From contig NZ_PDZL01000014.1 in the NCBI RefSeq assembly GCF_002735705.1, forward strand, positions 1 to 64,000: a DNA stretch of 64,000 nt, given 5' to 3'. The position numbers were made by a program, and so were the translations under genes. A model generated the notes under the pieces. It had not been told where the DNA came from and did no database searches. It worked only from the letters and a program-made list of their open reading frames with translations. This stretch comes from Janthinobacterium sp. BJB426. GTDB taxonomy: Bacteria; Pseudomonadota; Gammaproteobacteria; Burkholderiales; Burkholderiaceae_D. Positions 46,180-55,808 of this stretch are shown here, piece after piece. Numbering within the stretch: the stretch's first letter is position 1; each line of letters starts with the position of its first letter.

Positions 46180-48915
46180 TCAGTCGCGCGGCCTGAAAAT
46201 ACGCACCTTGAGTTTTTCCAGACTGTCGCCCACGATGGCCGCGCCCTTGCCTTCGCTGTCGGCATCGACCACTTGCTGCGCGCCATCCTCGCGCTCGACG
46301 ACGATCTTGACGCCACTGACGGGACTGCCATCGAGGCCGGAAAGCACCTGTGGCATGCGGCCAAGGTCGCCCTCGTCAAAGCTCGGCAATTCAGCCTTGC
46401 TGCTGGCCGGACCATTCCAGTGATGGCCGTCGGTCTTGATGGTCAGCGCACCCGGACCACCGAGTTCCACGCTGCCGCCCGCCAGTTTCAGATAGGCGCC
46501 GCCGGCCGTCATGAACGTGATTTCATCCTGCGCCATGCCGATCAGGCGGGTATTGGCCGTCAATTTCAGGGCCTTGGCGGCGTTCAGCTGCATCTCGTCA
46601 AACTGGCTCTGCATGAGAAATTTGCCATGGTGCGCGATCTGGGCGATACCGCCCTTGTGGGCAAACACGGATACGCCATCGCCGGCCTGTACGCTGCAGC
46701 GCTGGCCCGCGATCACGTGCACATGCTGCTGCGCCACCGTGTCGACATTCACGCCGGCGTAGCTGACGATGGTCTTCGGGCTGCTCAGCGCCAGCCCCGC
46801 GGGCGCCGTCAAGCTGGCCGTGGGCGCCACGGCAGCAGCCACCGCCTCTTTCAAAGCAGCGGCGGGCGCCACGTCGACCGGCAGCGCCTGGTGCGCGCCA
46901 GCGTATTCGCTCAACGATTTGAACAGGTTCAAACACTCCTGCATCAGGGCCACATGCTCCTCGGCCGATAACTGGCCGCCTGTGGCGTCGAGCCGCCGCC
47001 AGGCCGACAGCAGCAGTGCCTTGCCGCTGCGCACGGCGCCGCCATGATCGCTGCGCAACTCGAAACCATCGCCGCGCTGCCGGCCCGCGCCGCCTGCGCG
47101 CGGCTCGACGAGGAAGCCCAGGTTAAGCTCGGTGGCGGCGTGATCGCTGGCCAGCTGGGCACTGATCTGTCCGGGCGTATCGTCGAAACGCAGCTGATTG
47201 CCGCCCTGGCCGCGCACTTCGCGGCTGCGCATGCCCGCCAGGTAGCGGTTGCCCGGCAGCGCGCCGCGCTTGCTGAGCGCCGGTGGCGGCGCCACGGCGT
47301 TGAACAATTGTCCCAGCACAATGGGCCGGTCGGGGTCGCCCGCCAAAAACCCGATCAGCACTTCCGACCCGACTCTCGGCAAGGCCAAGGTGCCGCACTG
47401 GTGCGCGCTGCCCTGTCCATCGCCAGCCCAGTTGCTGACGACGCGCAGCCAGGCCGTGTCGCGCTCCGTGTCCGAGGCGCCGGAACCTTGCGCATGCGCA
47501 TGGTCGGCGGCGCGGGTGGCGGGAAAGCGCACCTTGATGCGCCCTTGCTCGTCGCAATGCACTTCTTCGCCGCTGGGCCCGACGACGATGGCGCTTTGCA
47601 GTTGCGGCTGGGGCACGTCGCGCTGCGGATCGAATGCGGGAACCAGGACCACGCTGGCGCGCACGCAACTGAAGCGCATGCGATAACGCGGCGTTTGCGG
47701 CCCGAATGTTTCTTGCCCCGGCCAAGCGCTGGCGGCGAACAGGCGCGCGATGCGCGCATCCAGGGCTTGCGGCAGATTGTTGCTGGCATGCACTTCCAAT
47801 GCCGTGACCAGGAAACGCCGGCCATCCGGCCGATGCTGGTCGATCTCGGGATGACCTTCCAGGCTGAACTGCTGGCCCGCGCACATCGAACGCACCACGC
47901 CCTCGCCATGAAAACACTTGGTTTCCACATCGTGGCGCGCCATCGCCAGCAAACCCAGCTGTCGAAAATCCTCAGCATCATTGCCCAGGTGCGGCGTCGC
48001 CACAGAATAATCGTCGAGGCTGGCGGCAAAACTATTGCCGCTGGCCCCCTGATCCGCCATCCCGCCAGCGTCCACCTGCATGAACTGGCGGTTGCGCGGC
48101 GCCGCATAATCCCAGCTGTGGTAGCCGGCACTGCCGGCTTGCAAGGTGCGCACGGCGCCCCAGGCCGTGATGGTATCGCTCTCTTCGGTGGCGTCGGCGC
48201 GGTGGTAGCGGATCACGGGCGCCACATTCTCCGGCAGGCGGCCGCCATCATCGAACAGCAACAGGACGTGCGACGGCATGGCGTCGGACGCCCCGCTTTG
48301 CGCGGCGCCAGGCTGGATGACCCAGGAAATGCCGCGCCGCCGCAGCAGGCGCCGGATGAATGCGGCATCGGATTCATTGTGCTGCATGGTCAATTCACGG
48401 GCCGGAAAAGGACGGCCGGCCAGGGCCTGATCGATTTTGCAAGCAAACGTGGCGCCGATGATGGTGTTGCCTAGCCGCCATTCGGCAATCAGCAATTCGA
48501 CGATCTCCAGCTCCGTCTTGCCACGAAAAACCCGCGTGTTGCGGCGTTTCTCCATCAACGTCAGCGTATCGTGCAGCACCAGCTGGTAGGTGGCGAGGCC
48601 GCCATCGCTCAGCCCGGCGGAAGCCTGCGCGACGATGCCGCACACGCTGCGCAATTGCCCCATATCGGTGACAATCTGCAACTCCGCCGGGACGCCGATG
48701 AACTGCTTGAGCGGCAAATGCGCATCGAGCGAGACGCAACGTATGGTGTACTCGAGGCTGGCGCAAATGGCTTCGCGGCCGTCTACCTGCTGCGGCAACA
48801 GGACATCGTCGTTGACGCCGTCCGCATACGCCAGCCGCAGGCGCAACGGACGGTTACTGGCGTTCAACTCCTTCGCCGCCAGCATGAACTGCATGAAGTC
48901 ATCCGCGCTATCCAT
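46180..48915 (-). CDS. vgrG: Type VI secretion spike protein VgrG with DUF2345 extension
   Basis: 911 residues. The gp27-like front (from VNDDVLLPQQVDGREAICAS) contains LTMQHNESDAAFIRRLLRRR, and the gp5-like OB-fold has CDEQGRIKVRFPATR and LALPRVGSEVLIGFLAGDPD. The needle is extended by a DUF2345 domain (FELRSDHGGAVRSGKALLLS and downstream glycine-rich repeats), ending in a ~80-residue tail that may carry the effector-docking surface (DGHHWNGPASSKAELPSFDEG region). CAGGGAGAG precedes the ATG. Between tssG and the Tle3-like gene. Confidence 0.95.
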   Translation of the reverse strand: MDSADDFMQFMLAAKELNASNRPLRLRLAYADGVNDDVLLPQQVDGREAICASLEYTIRCVSLDAHLPLKQFIGVPAELQIVTDMGQLRSVCGIVAQASAGLSDGGLATYQLVLHDTLTLMEKRRNTRVFRGKTELEIVELLIAEWRLGNTIIGATFACKIDQALAGRPFPARELTMQHNESDAAFIRRLLRRRGISWVIQPGAAQSGASDAMPSHVLLLFDDGGRLPENVAPVIRYHRADATEESDTITAWGAVRTLQAGSAGYHSWDYAAPRNRQFMQVDAGGMADQGASGNSFAASLDDYSVATPHLGNDAEDFRQLGLLAMARHDVETKCFHGEGVVRSMCAGQQFSLEGHPEIDQHRPDGRRFLVTALEVHASNNLPQALDARIARLFAASAWPGQETFGPQTPRYRMRFSCVRASVVLVPAFDPQRDVPQPQLQSAIVVGPSGEEVHCDEQGRIKVRFPATRAADHAHAQGSGASDTERDTAWLRVVSNWAGDGQGSAHQCGTLALPRVGSEVLIGFLAGDPDRPIVLGQLFNAVAPPPALSKRGALPGNRYLAGMRSREVRGQGGNQLRFDDTPGQISAQLASDHAATELNLGFLVEPRAGGAGRQRGDGFELRSDHGGAVRSGKALLLSAWRRLDATGGQLSAEEHVALMQECLNLFKSLSEYAGAHQALPVDVAPAAALKEAVAAAVAPTASLTAPAGLALSSPKTIVSYAGVNVDTVAQQHVHVIAGQRCSVQAGDGVSVFAHKGGIAQIAHHGKFLMQSQFDEMQLNAAKALKLTANTRLIGMAQDEITFMTAGGAYLKLAGGSVELGGPGALTIKTDGHHWNGPASSKAELPSFDEGDLGRMPQVLSGLDGSPVSGVKIVVEREDGAQQVVDADSEGKGAAIVGDSLEKLKVRIFRPRD

Positions 48916-48994
48916 TCACTCTCCCTGAATGCCGATACACATCGTCCCAAGCTCATCAGTATTCATACATTTACCAGCGGCCAGTTGCGGCGCA

Positions 48995-50026
48995 TCAAGC
49001 GGCACCGGGAAACCGGATTTCATAGCGCATGGCGTCGCAGTCGCTGCCTGCCGCTCCCGCCAGCAAACGTGCTGCCTGCCCCAGGCGGGCTGCGCCCTGC
49101 TCCATCCTGGCCGTCAGGCTGCTGCCGTGCACATCGGCAGCGCGCAGGATCAGGCGGATCTCGTATTGCACGCAAGGCAGGCCAAACAAGCTGAACATGC
49201 TTTTCAACGCCATGGCGCCTGAGTTTCCAGGCAGAAAATCGTCGAACCGTGCCCGCGTCAAAGGGCCCAGGTACAGGCGCACGCGCAAATCCCGGCGCCG
49301 GCAGCGCGCACCGAGCATGGCACCCTGCCCCAGGCTCACATTGCTAAGGTTGAGCAGGGAATACTCATCGCTTGGACGCAAGTGCCAGGCGCTGATGAAG
49401 GACTCGATGCGCAAGGACACGCCGAAATAGTCGCCCAGCACCCCGGCCATCAATTCGGCGCTGACTGGCCGCTGCCGCAGTGCCGCTGCATAGTAAGCGA
49501 GCGCTTCCGGCGGCAATGCGCCGGTGCCAGCCAAGTGCGACGGCCAGCCGCCAGCCAGCGCCAGTTGCAGTGACAAAAATCCGGGGCAGCCGCTTGCGTC
49601 GACCTGGCACTCGATCCGGCTGCCGGCCCAGGCCTGATACAGCAGCACGGGAGCGCGTTGCGACAGGGCGTCGAGAAACGCGCGCGCGCCGGCATTGCCC
49701 GTCGCCCGCTCCTGGCGCACCAGCCGCTCCGTATAGTGCAGGGGCAAGGTGCCGTTCACACCCAGCAAACCCATGAAACTGGGCCGCAGGTGCAGGCGGC
49801 CATGCTCGCTGTCATGCCACACCGCCTCGATCTCGCAGGCGGGAAACACCAGGGCAACGCTATGATGGAAACGCACGCCATCGTGCAATGCTGAATCTGC
49901 GCGCGCCCCCTGCCGGCATAGCCAGCGTTCGAGCAAGCGCACCGTCTGGAAGAAGCCGAAACGGTACGGCGCCTGGGACAACAGCGCGACTACGCCAGCG
50001 TCTGCTGGCCATTGCGGGGCAGGCAT
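48995..50026 (-). CDS. tssG: Type VI secretion baseplate subunit TssG
   Basis: A 343-residue wedge protein (VasB/ImpH). Typical blocks: PYRFGFFQTVRLLER, VRFHHSVALVFPACEIEAV, FMGLLGVNGTLPLHYTE and LSNVSLGQGAMLGAR. It joins TssE, F and K in the baseplate. The start at 50026 has AAGGAG 8 nt upstream and overlaps tssF by 37 nt; 16 codons further upstream have no site. Confidence 0.94.
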   Translation of the reverse strand: MPAPQWPADAGVVALLSQAPYRFGFFQTVRLLERWLCRQGARADSALHDGVRFHHSVALVFPACEIEAVWHDSEHGRLHLRPSFMGLLGVNGTLPLHYTERLVRQERATGNAGARAFLDALSQRAPVLLYQAWAGSRIECQVDASGCPGFLSLQLALAGGWPSHLAGTGALPPEALAYYAAALRQRPVSAELMAGVLGDYFGVSLRIESFISAWHLRPSDEYSLLNLSNVSLGQGAMLGARCRRRDLRVRLYLGPLTRARFDDFLPGNSGAMALKSMFSLFGLPCVQYEIRLILRAADVHGSSLTARMEQGAARLGQAARLLAGAAGSDCDAMRYEIRFPGAA

Positions 50027-51831
50027 CGCAGCAACTCCTTCCCACTTTTGTGCGACATCAGAAGCAAGCGGCAATAGCTGTTCACATGCACATACATGCC
50101 CAGCACATGGTCGATCACTTGCGCAAAGACATGCAGGCCGCTGCCGACATACGCTTCTTCCTCCACGGTCAGCAAGACGTCGATGCCAAATACCAGCACA
50201 CCGCCACTGGCGTCGGGCATCCAGGTACTGCTGGCGCGGTGCGTCATGGCCTTGATACCTTGAATTTGCCGTTGCGACATCAAGGAAGCGGGCAAATCAT
50301 GCAGCGCCAGCATTTCCTGAAACAAGGCCACACCATCGTCCAGCAAAGATTGATGATTCAAGGACAGCAATGCCAGCAAGCGGGCCTGCGCGGCCAAGTC
50401 GGCCTTGAAGCGATACGCCGGACTCGGCTGACGCAACAGGCGCACCGGTAACGCGCCAGCCGCCCCCTCGTGCCGCAAGTCGCCACCGGGCGCGCCGAAT
50501 GGCAATGCGCTCGGCAAATCGCGATTGCTGCAGGTCAGGTCGACCGATACCGTCGCCATGCCGGCATGCGTATCGTCCTCGTCGCTGTCGACAAACGCCA
50601 GGCTGCTTTCGTAACCGGGATGGCTGAGCGCCCGCGCCTCATCGCGCCGCAACACCCAGTAGCGGCGCTTCGCTCCGCCAGGCTGCCCGTGGTGCATGGC
50701 ATAAAACGGCTGGCATTGCGTGACCGTACTGGCATGCTCGCCCTGCCGCACCAGGCGCACGGCGTCGACACTATGGATGTCATACGCTTGCGCATATTTA
50801 TGTTCGGCGAGCAGCGGATACTCGCTGTGCGTTTGCGTCAGCCTGATCGGCGCTGCCGCCTGCTGGAAAAGATTCATCACCGGCGTGCAGGCAAGCAGCA
50901 AATTTGTTGCCGATACAGAGCGCAGCAGACGTGCGGCAGCGCTGCTGGCAGCGATGTCCCGCAGGCCCAGGTGCAAGCTCCAGCGCTCGCATCCAGGCGG
51001 CAACAGTGGTGTGATCTGGCCGAGGTCGATATCAAAAAACTGGAACTTTTCAGGGAAGGCAAAGTATTCGGTCAGCAAACAATATGCACGATGCGTGCCT
51101 GGCTTGCGCGGCAACAGCGCTTCCTCCGGCAAAAAACCGACGGCGCGCAGCGGCACTTGCGCCAGCGGCAACCGCACGCCGCCGGCCTCGATCCAGGCAT
51201 GCGCCGCATGCAGAAACAGGGCATCGCGCAAGGTGGAGGTGAGCGATGGCGTGCCGTCGATGAAAACGCGCAAGGCAGGCAAGGTCAATTGCTCCAGCGT
51301 GCCGGTGGCTGACGTGGACACGATATCGATGGCGAGCGCGGTCGATATGCCGGGGGGCAGATGTATCGCCGCCGTCGCATCAATCATGGGAAGGAAACGC
51401 GCGCCAGCAAGGCTGAGTGGCGCCAGCACCACGTCATAGGCGGTGCGAAACTTGCAGACAACGCCCTGATACTGCGGTGCATGCATCAAGGTTCCACGCG
51501 GCAGGGTATCGATGCCGTCGCGCGCCTGGCCCGGTGCGCCACCGGCGTCCACATGGGCAATCGAACACGCTGGAAACGGCCGCAGGTAGTGCGGAAAATT
51601 TACTTCCAGCATGGACTCGGTGAAAACACGGCGTGCATCATCGATTTTCTTGGCCGTGCGGGCATTGCACAGCGCATACGCTTCAATCAGGCGTTCAATG
51701 TGCGGATCCTGGCAGTTGCTGCCCACGATACCCAGTGCGGCAGCGACACCAGGATAGCGAGCGGCAAATTCCTGCTGATGCGTACGCAACATGCCCAGTT
51801 CGAGTTCATAGTATTTCAGCAAAGATTCCAT
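49990..51831 (-). CDS. tssF: Type VI secretion baseplate subunit TssF
   Basis: A 613-residue wedge protein (VasA/ImpG). The N-terminal YYELELGMLRTHQQEFAARY followed by PHIERLIEAYALCNARTAKK is diagnostic. The C-terminus has GVLVFGIDVLLTVEEEAYVG and the LYVHVNSYCRLLL-like end. GGGAG is 8 nt before the ATG. It is the first gene of the minus-strand T6SS unit; no tssE, tssK, sheath or ClpV genes are present in this window. Confidence 0.94.
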   Translation of the reverse strand: MESLLKYYELELGMLRTHQQEFAARYPGVAAALGIVGSNCQDPHIERLIEAYALCNARTAKKIDDARRVFTESMLEVNFPHYLRPFPACSIAHVDAGGAPGQARDGIDTLPRGTLMHAPQYQGVVCKFRTAYDVVLAPLSLAGARFLPMIDATAAIHLPPGISTALAIDIVSTSATGTLEQLTLPALRVFIDGTPSLTSTLRDALFLHAAHAWIEAGGVRLPLAQVPLRAVGFLPEEALLPRKPGTHRAYCLLTEYFAFPEKFQFFDIDLGQITPLLPPGCERWSLHLGLRDIAASSAAARLLRSVSATNLLLACTPVMNLFQQAAAPIRLTQTHSEYPLLAEHKYAQAYDIHSVDAVRLVRQGEHASTVTQCQPFYAMHHGQPGGAKRRYWVLRRDEARALSHPGYESSLAFVDSDEDDTHAGMATVSVDLTCSNRDLPSALPFGAPGGDLRHEGAAGALPVRLLRQPSPAYRFKADLAAQARLLALLSLNHQSLLDDGVALFQEMLALHDLPASLMSQRQIQGIKAMTHRASSTWMPDASGGVLVFGIDVLLTVEEEAYVGSGLHVFAQVIDHVLGMYVHVNSYCRLLLMSHKSGKELLRCLPRNGQQTLA

Positions 51832-51973
51832 GCCGGCGACTCCCAAGCAGGACGGGCGACACACGTCGCCAGACGGAAACTGCATTATTCAACAATGATA
51901 GAAAAGTAAGTTGCGCGGGAACAATAAGTCGACCTGCGGCGTGGCAGCAGCGGCGTTCCCTGCTGAAATATGC

Positions 51974-52003
51974 TTGACAGTCCGGCCCGACTTCCCTTAC
52001 ATT
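51974..52003 (+). promoter_or_regulatory. Promoter of the leu leader and leuA
   Basis: TTGACA (51974-51979) and TACATT (51998-52003) are 18 nt apart. Transcription would start near 52009-52011, exactly where the leader peptide ATG (52010) lies. The preceding ~140 nt (51832-51973) holds the divergent start region of tssF and nothing else clear. Confidence 0.6.
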
Positions 52004-52009
52004 GAGTGC

Positions 52010-52078
52010 ATGTCCTCCTTCAAACATTCCTCCCCTTCCCTGCTGTCGCTATCGCGACTACTACTAGCACGCGCATAA
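52010..52078 (+). CDS. Leucine-rich leader peptide (leu attenuator), possibly leaderless
   Basis: A 22-residue ORF whose second half reads LLSLSRLLLA: six leucines in ten codons (2 CTG, 4 CTA), including three CTA in a row. CTA is scarce in the surrounding genes by eye. This is the layout of an amino-acid attenuator leader: ribosome stalling at Leu codons under leucine shortage would change folding of the downstream RNA. The start codon coincides with the predicted transcription start and lacks a ribosome site, so translation would be leaderless, as known for rhizobial trpL. Confidence 0.65.
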   Translation: MSSFKHSSPSLLSLSRLLLARA

Positions 52079-52103
52079 GTTTGCCGCATTGCTTCGCCTG
52101 GCC

Positions 52104-52117
52104 ACACGCCGGCGTGT
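52104..52117 (+). promoter_or_regulatory. Attenuator hairpin candidate
   Basis: ACACGCCGGCGTGT is a perfect palindrome that folds as ACACG-CCGG-CGTGT followed by TTC. Its 3' arm GCGTGT can instead pair with GCACGC inside the leader ORF end (52068-52073), giving two exclusive folds controlled by the leader ribosome. Confidence 0.4.
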
Positions 52118-52139
52118 TTCAAAAACCCTGGAAGGTTTG

Positions 52140-52247
52140 ATGATGTTTGCACCATCCCCCGCTACACCCGTATTTTCTGACGCGACCGCCGCTGGCGCCG
52201 TTGCCGTCCTTTGCCTGCTAAAACTACCGATCGCTTGCCTGGCCTAG
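52140..52247 (+). CDS. Second Leu-rich short ORF before leuA
   Basis: A 35-residue ORF with GGAAGG 4 nt upstream. Its final 13 codons read [12 protein letters not shown]-like, with five leucines including two CTA. A possible hairpin (GTGGC 52254-52258 / GCCAC 52275-52279) follows its stop directly. It may be a second regulatory leader, or a relic. It ends 70 nt before leuA. Confidence 0.4.
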   Translation: MMFAPSPATPVFSDATAAGAVAVLCLLKLPIACLA

Positions 52248-52317
52248 TGTTGCGTGGCCGCCCGGCAAGCTTGCGCCACAACCATTGATTTCCCCCTATC
52301 TTCAGGAGTACCCGATC

Positions 52318-54024
52318 ATGATGTTGCAAAACCCAGCTTCCAAATACCGCGCCTTTCCTCCCGTCAAATTGACCGACCGTCAATGGCCGAACCAGATCAT
52401 CAGCAAACCGCCGATCTGGATGAGCACCGACTTGCGCGATGGCAACCAGTCGCTGATCGAGCCGATGAGCGCGGAAAAGAAGCTGCGGTTCTTCGAGATG
52501 CTGATCGCCATCGGCCTGAAGGAAATCGAAGTGGGTTTCCCATCGGCATCGCAGACGGATTTCGATTTCGTCCGCAAACTCGTCGATGAAGGCCGCATCC
52601 CGGACGACGTCACCATCATCGTGCTGACCCAGTCGCGCGAAGAGCTGATCCGCCGCACGGTGGAATCGGTCGTCGGCGCCAAGCGCGCCATCGTCCACCT
52701 GTACAACTCCGTGGCGCCCGTGTTCCGCAAGGTCGTGTTCGGCATGTCGCGCGAGGAAATCACGAACATCGCCACCACCGGCACCACCCTCGTCAAACAG
52801 CTGGTGGCCCAGCATCCGCAAACGGAATGGGGCTTCGAATACACGCCGGAATCGTTTTCCACCACGGAACTCGATTTCTCCAAGCATATCTGCGACGCCG
52901 TCAGCGCCATCTGGAAGCCGACTCCCGCCAACAAGATGATCATCAACCTGCCATCGACCGTGGAATGCAGCACGCCCAACGTGTATGCGGACCAGATCGA
53001 ATGGATGTCGCGCAAACTGGCGCGCCGCGATTCCATCATCATCAGCGTGCACCCGCATAACGACCGCGGCACGGCCGTCGCGTCGGCCGAGCTGGCCGTG
53101 ATGGCGGGTGCCGACCGCGTGGAAGGCTGTTTGTTCGGCAATGGCGAGCGCACCGGCAACGTCGACCTGGTCACGCTGGCGATGAATCTGTACACGCAAG
53201 GCGTGCATCCGGGCCTGGATTTCTCCGACATCGATACCGTGCGCAAGTGCGTGGAAGAGTGCAACCAGTTGCCCGTCCACCCGCGCCATCCGTATGCGGG
53301 CGACCTGGTCTTCACGGCCTTCTCCGGTTCGCACCAGGATGCGATCAAGAAAGGTTTCGCCAAGCAAGAAGCTGGCGCCATCTGGGAAGTGCCGTACCTG
53401 CCGATCGATCCGGCCGACCTGGGCCGCAGCTACGACGCCGTGATCCGCGTCAACAGCCAGTCCGGCAAGGGCGGCATGGCGTACTTGCTGGAACAGGAAT
53501 ACGGCCTGGTCTTGCCGCGCCGTCTGCAGATCGAATTCTCGCGCGCCGTGCAAGCCGTGGCCGACGCCACGGGCCGCGAAATCGCCGCGCAGGATATCCA
53601 TGAAATCTTCCAGAAGGAATACCTGGAGCAGACGGCGCCATACGCCTACGCCTCGCACCGCATGGTGGAAGACACGAGCAGCGATGAATCCGTGCAGATC
53701 GACATCAGCCTGTCGCACCGCCAGACGCCACTGGCCCTGCAAGGCGGCGGCAACGGCCCCATCGACGCCTTCGTCAATGCGCTCGGTCTCGACATCAAGC
53801 TGATGGATTACCATGAACACTCGATCGGCTCCGGCGCCAACGCGCAAGCGGCTTGCTACGTGGAATTGCGCCTCGACAACGGCCCAACCCTGTTCGGCGC
53901 CGCCATCGACAGCAATATCGTCACCGCCTCGTTCAAGGCAGTGCTGTCGGCCGTGAACCGCCGCATCGGGCAGACGGACGCCGAAAAAACAACAGCGGCC
54001 GACGTGGCTGCCAGCGCCGCCTGA
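52318..54024 (+). CDS. leuA: 2-Isopropylmalate synthase (long type-II form)
   Basis: 568 residues; first committed step of leucine synthesis (acetyl-CoA plus 2-oxoisovalerate). The TIM barrel has [18 protein letters not shown] and the metal-binding [19 protein letters not shown]. The C-terminal LeuA dimer domain (from [19 protein letters not shown]) gives leucine feedback. Length and the N-terminal KYRAFPPV block match the ~560-residue actinobacterial/betaproteobacterial form. ATG 52318 has AGGAG 9 nt upstream; ATG 52321 is an alternative. Preceded by the leader peptides and followed by a strong terminator. Confidence 0.97.
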   Translation: MMLQNPASKYRAFPPVKLTDRQWPNQIISKPPIWMSTDLRDGNQSLIEPMSAEKKLRFFEMLIAIGLKEIEVGFPSASQTDFDFVRKLVDEGRIPDDVTIIVLTQSREELIRRTVESVVGAKRAIVHLYNSVAPVFRKVVFGMSREEITNIATTGTTLVKQLVAQHPQTEWGFEYTPESFSTTELDFSKHICDAVSAIWKPTPANKMIINLPSTVECSTPNVYADQIEWMSRKLARRDSIIISVHPHNDRGTAVASAELAVMAGADRVEGCLFGNGERTGNVDLVTLAMNLYTQGVHPGLDFSDIDTVRKCVEECNQLPVHPRHPYAGDLVFTAFSGSHQDAIKKGFAKQEAGAIWEVPYLPIDPADLGRSYDAVIRVNSQSGKGGMAYLLEQEYGLVLPRRLQIEFSRAVQAVADATGREIAAQDIHEIFQKEYLEQTAPYAYASHRMVEDTSSDESVQIDISLSHRQTPLALQGGGNGPIDAFVNALGLDIKLMDYHEHSIGSGANAQAACYVELRLDNGPTLFGAAIDSNIVTASFKAVLSAVNRRIGQTDAEKTTAADVAASAA

Positions 54025-54050
54025 GTCTTTTCAGCGCGCTCCATAGAGAG

Positions 54051-54086
54051 AAAAAGCGGTACGGCTTGATCGCCGTGCCGCTTTTT
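54051..54086 (+). terminator. Rho-independent terminator of leuA
   Basis: AAAAAGCGGTACGGC and GCCGTGCCGCTTTTT form a 15-bp stem (one G-T pair) with a TTGATC loop, 26 nt after the stop. Confidence 0.95.
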
Positions 54087-54191
54087 CATTTCTATGAGGC
54101 AATTAGTAGTGCAAATCATGTATCACCAGCCGTATAATTGTTTCATAACAAGACCACCGGAGACAGATCATTAGCTACCGAGGGAATCAGT

Positions 54192-55793
54192 ATGAAATTG
54201 ACGGACATGAAGATAGGCGTGCGCCTGGGCGCCGGTTTTGGCGTGGTGCTGCTGCTGATGGCAGTGCTGGTGGGCACGGGCCTGCTGCGCCTGGACAAGA
54301 TCGGCGCGCTCAGCGAAGCCATCATCGAGAAAGACTGGGCCAAGGCCGACGCCATCGCCACCATCCGTAGCACCACGCGTTCGAACGCGGCACTGGTGCT
54401 GGAGCTGTTCATCCATGAAGATCCGGCCCGCGCCAACGCCATCCACGGCGAAATCGACGCCAACAAAGCCACCATCACCGATGCGCTGGTCGTGCTCGAC
54501 CGCCTGATCGTGCTGCCCGAAGGCAAGGAACTGCTGGCCACCCTGAAGCAGCAGCGCAAGGCCTATGTCGTGTCGTTCAGCGAGGCCGACAAGCTGCTGG
54601 TGGCGGGACAGCGCGCGGAAGCGGCCGTGCACGTGCGCGACGACACCCTGCCCGCCCTGAATCAGTTGCAAAAGACGGTGAACCACCTGAATGAAATCCA
54701 GCGCGGCGTGGTCGTGCATGGCGGCCAGCAAATCAAGCAGAATATTTCCGCAGCGAATGTGCTGATGGCCAGCCTGGGCACGGCCGCGCTGCTGCTGGGC
54801 GTGCTCTTTGCCTGGCGGGTCACACGCTCGATCACCACGCCGATCGCGTATGCCTTGCGCGTGGCGCAAGCCGTGGCCGGAGGCGACCTGAGCAGTAAAA
54901 TCGTGGCTGACGGCAAGGATGAAGCGGGCCAGCTGCTGCAGGCGCTGCGCGACATGAATACCAACCTGGCCACGCTGGTGGGGCAAGTGCGCGGCGGCAC
55001 AGGCACGATTGCCGTGGCGTCGAGCCAGATTGCCAGCGGCAATGCCGACCTGTCGGCCCGCACGGAAGCGCAAGCCAGCGCGCTGGAAGAAACGGCCTCG
55101 TCGATGATCGAACTGACGGGCACCGTGCGCAGCAATAGCGACAATGCGCGCCAGGCCGACAGCCTGGCCCGCTCGGCATCGGCCATCGCGCAGCGCGGCG
55201 GCTCGGCCATGGCGGAAGTGATCGGCACCATGGATGCCATCAATGCATCGTCGCGCAAGATCGTCGACATCATCGCCGTCATCGATGGCATCGCCTTCCA
55301 GACGAATATCCTGGCCCTGAACGCGGCTGTCGAGGCGGCGCGTGCCGGCGAGCAAGGCCGTGGCTTTGCCGTCGTGGCCTCCGAAGTGCGCAATCTGGCG
55401 CAACGCTCGGCAGCGGCGGCAAAGGAAATCAAGGAACTGATCGCCGACTCCGTCAGCAGGGTCGACCAGGGCGCGCAACTGGTCAGCCAGGCGGGTGCCA
55501 CGATGGATGAAGTGGTGGCCAGCGTGGGCCGGGTCAGCGCCATCGTCGGTGAAATCAGCGTTGCCAACCACGAGCAAAGCGAAGGCATCGAGCAGATCAA
55601 CGCCGCCATCATGCAGATGGACCAGACGACGCAGCAAAACGCGGCCCTGGTCGAGGAAGCGGCCGCGGCGGCGGCAGCCATGCATGAACAGGCGGGCGAC
55701 CTGGAAACCCTCGTCAGCCAGTTCAAGCTGGAACAGAGCGCCGGCGGCAAGACGCCAAGCCGTCCTGCTCCCTCCGTCCCGCGCTTGCACTAA
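54192..55793 (+). CDS. Methyl-accepting chemotaxis protein (4HB-type sensor)
   Basis: A 533-residue chemoreceptor. TM1 lies at ~12-32 ([20 protein letters not shown]). A ~155-residue periplasmic four-helix-bundle sensor follows, then TM2 at ~190-212 ([20 protein letters not shown]), HAMP, and the cytoplasmic hairpin whose tip is [20 protein letters not shown] with [11 protein letters not shown]. Methylation-type Glu/Gln pairs flank it. It lacks the NWETF-like pentapeptide for CheR. The ligand is unknown. AGGGA precedes ATG 54192; a TATAAT lies near 54132. Convergent with egtB, 15 nt apart. Confidence 0.93.
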   Translation: MKLTDMKIGVRLGAGFGVVLLLMAVLVGTGLLRLDKIGALSEAIIEKDWAKADAIATIRSTTRSNAALVLELFIHEDPARANAIHGEIDANKATITDALVVLDRLIVLPEGKELLATLKQQRKAYVVSFSEADKLLVAGQRAEAAVHVRDDTLPALNQLQKTVNHLNEIQRGVVVHGGQQIKQNISAANVLMASLGTAALLLGVLFAWRVTRSITTPIAYALRVAQAVAGGDLSSKIVADGKDEAGQLLQALRDMNTNLATLVGQVRGGTGTIAVASSQIASGNADLSARTEAQASALEETASSMIELTGTVRSNSDNARQADSLARSASAIAQRGGSAMAEVIGTMDAINASSRKIVDIIAVIDGIAFQTNILALNAAVEAARAGEQGRGFAVVASEVRNLAQRSAAAAKEIKELIADSVSRVDQGAQLVSQAGATMDEVVASVGRVSAIVGEISVANHEQSEGIEQINAAIMQMDQTTQQNAALVEEAAAAAAAMHEQAGDLETLVSQFKLEQSAGGKTPSRPAPSVPRLH

Positions 55794-55808
55794 GTTGCTT
55801 ATTCTTGC

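Noticed and set aside
52285-52317. Upstream start for leuA
   Set aside because: The AGGAG site lies inside this segment and fits ATG 52318; the extra codons have no site.
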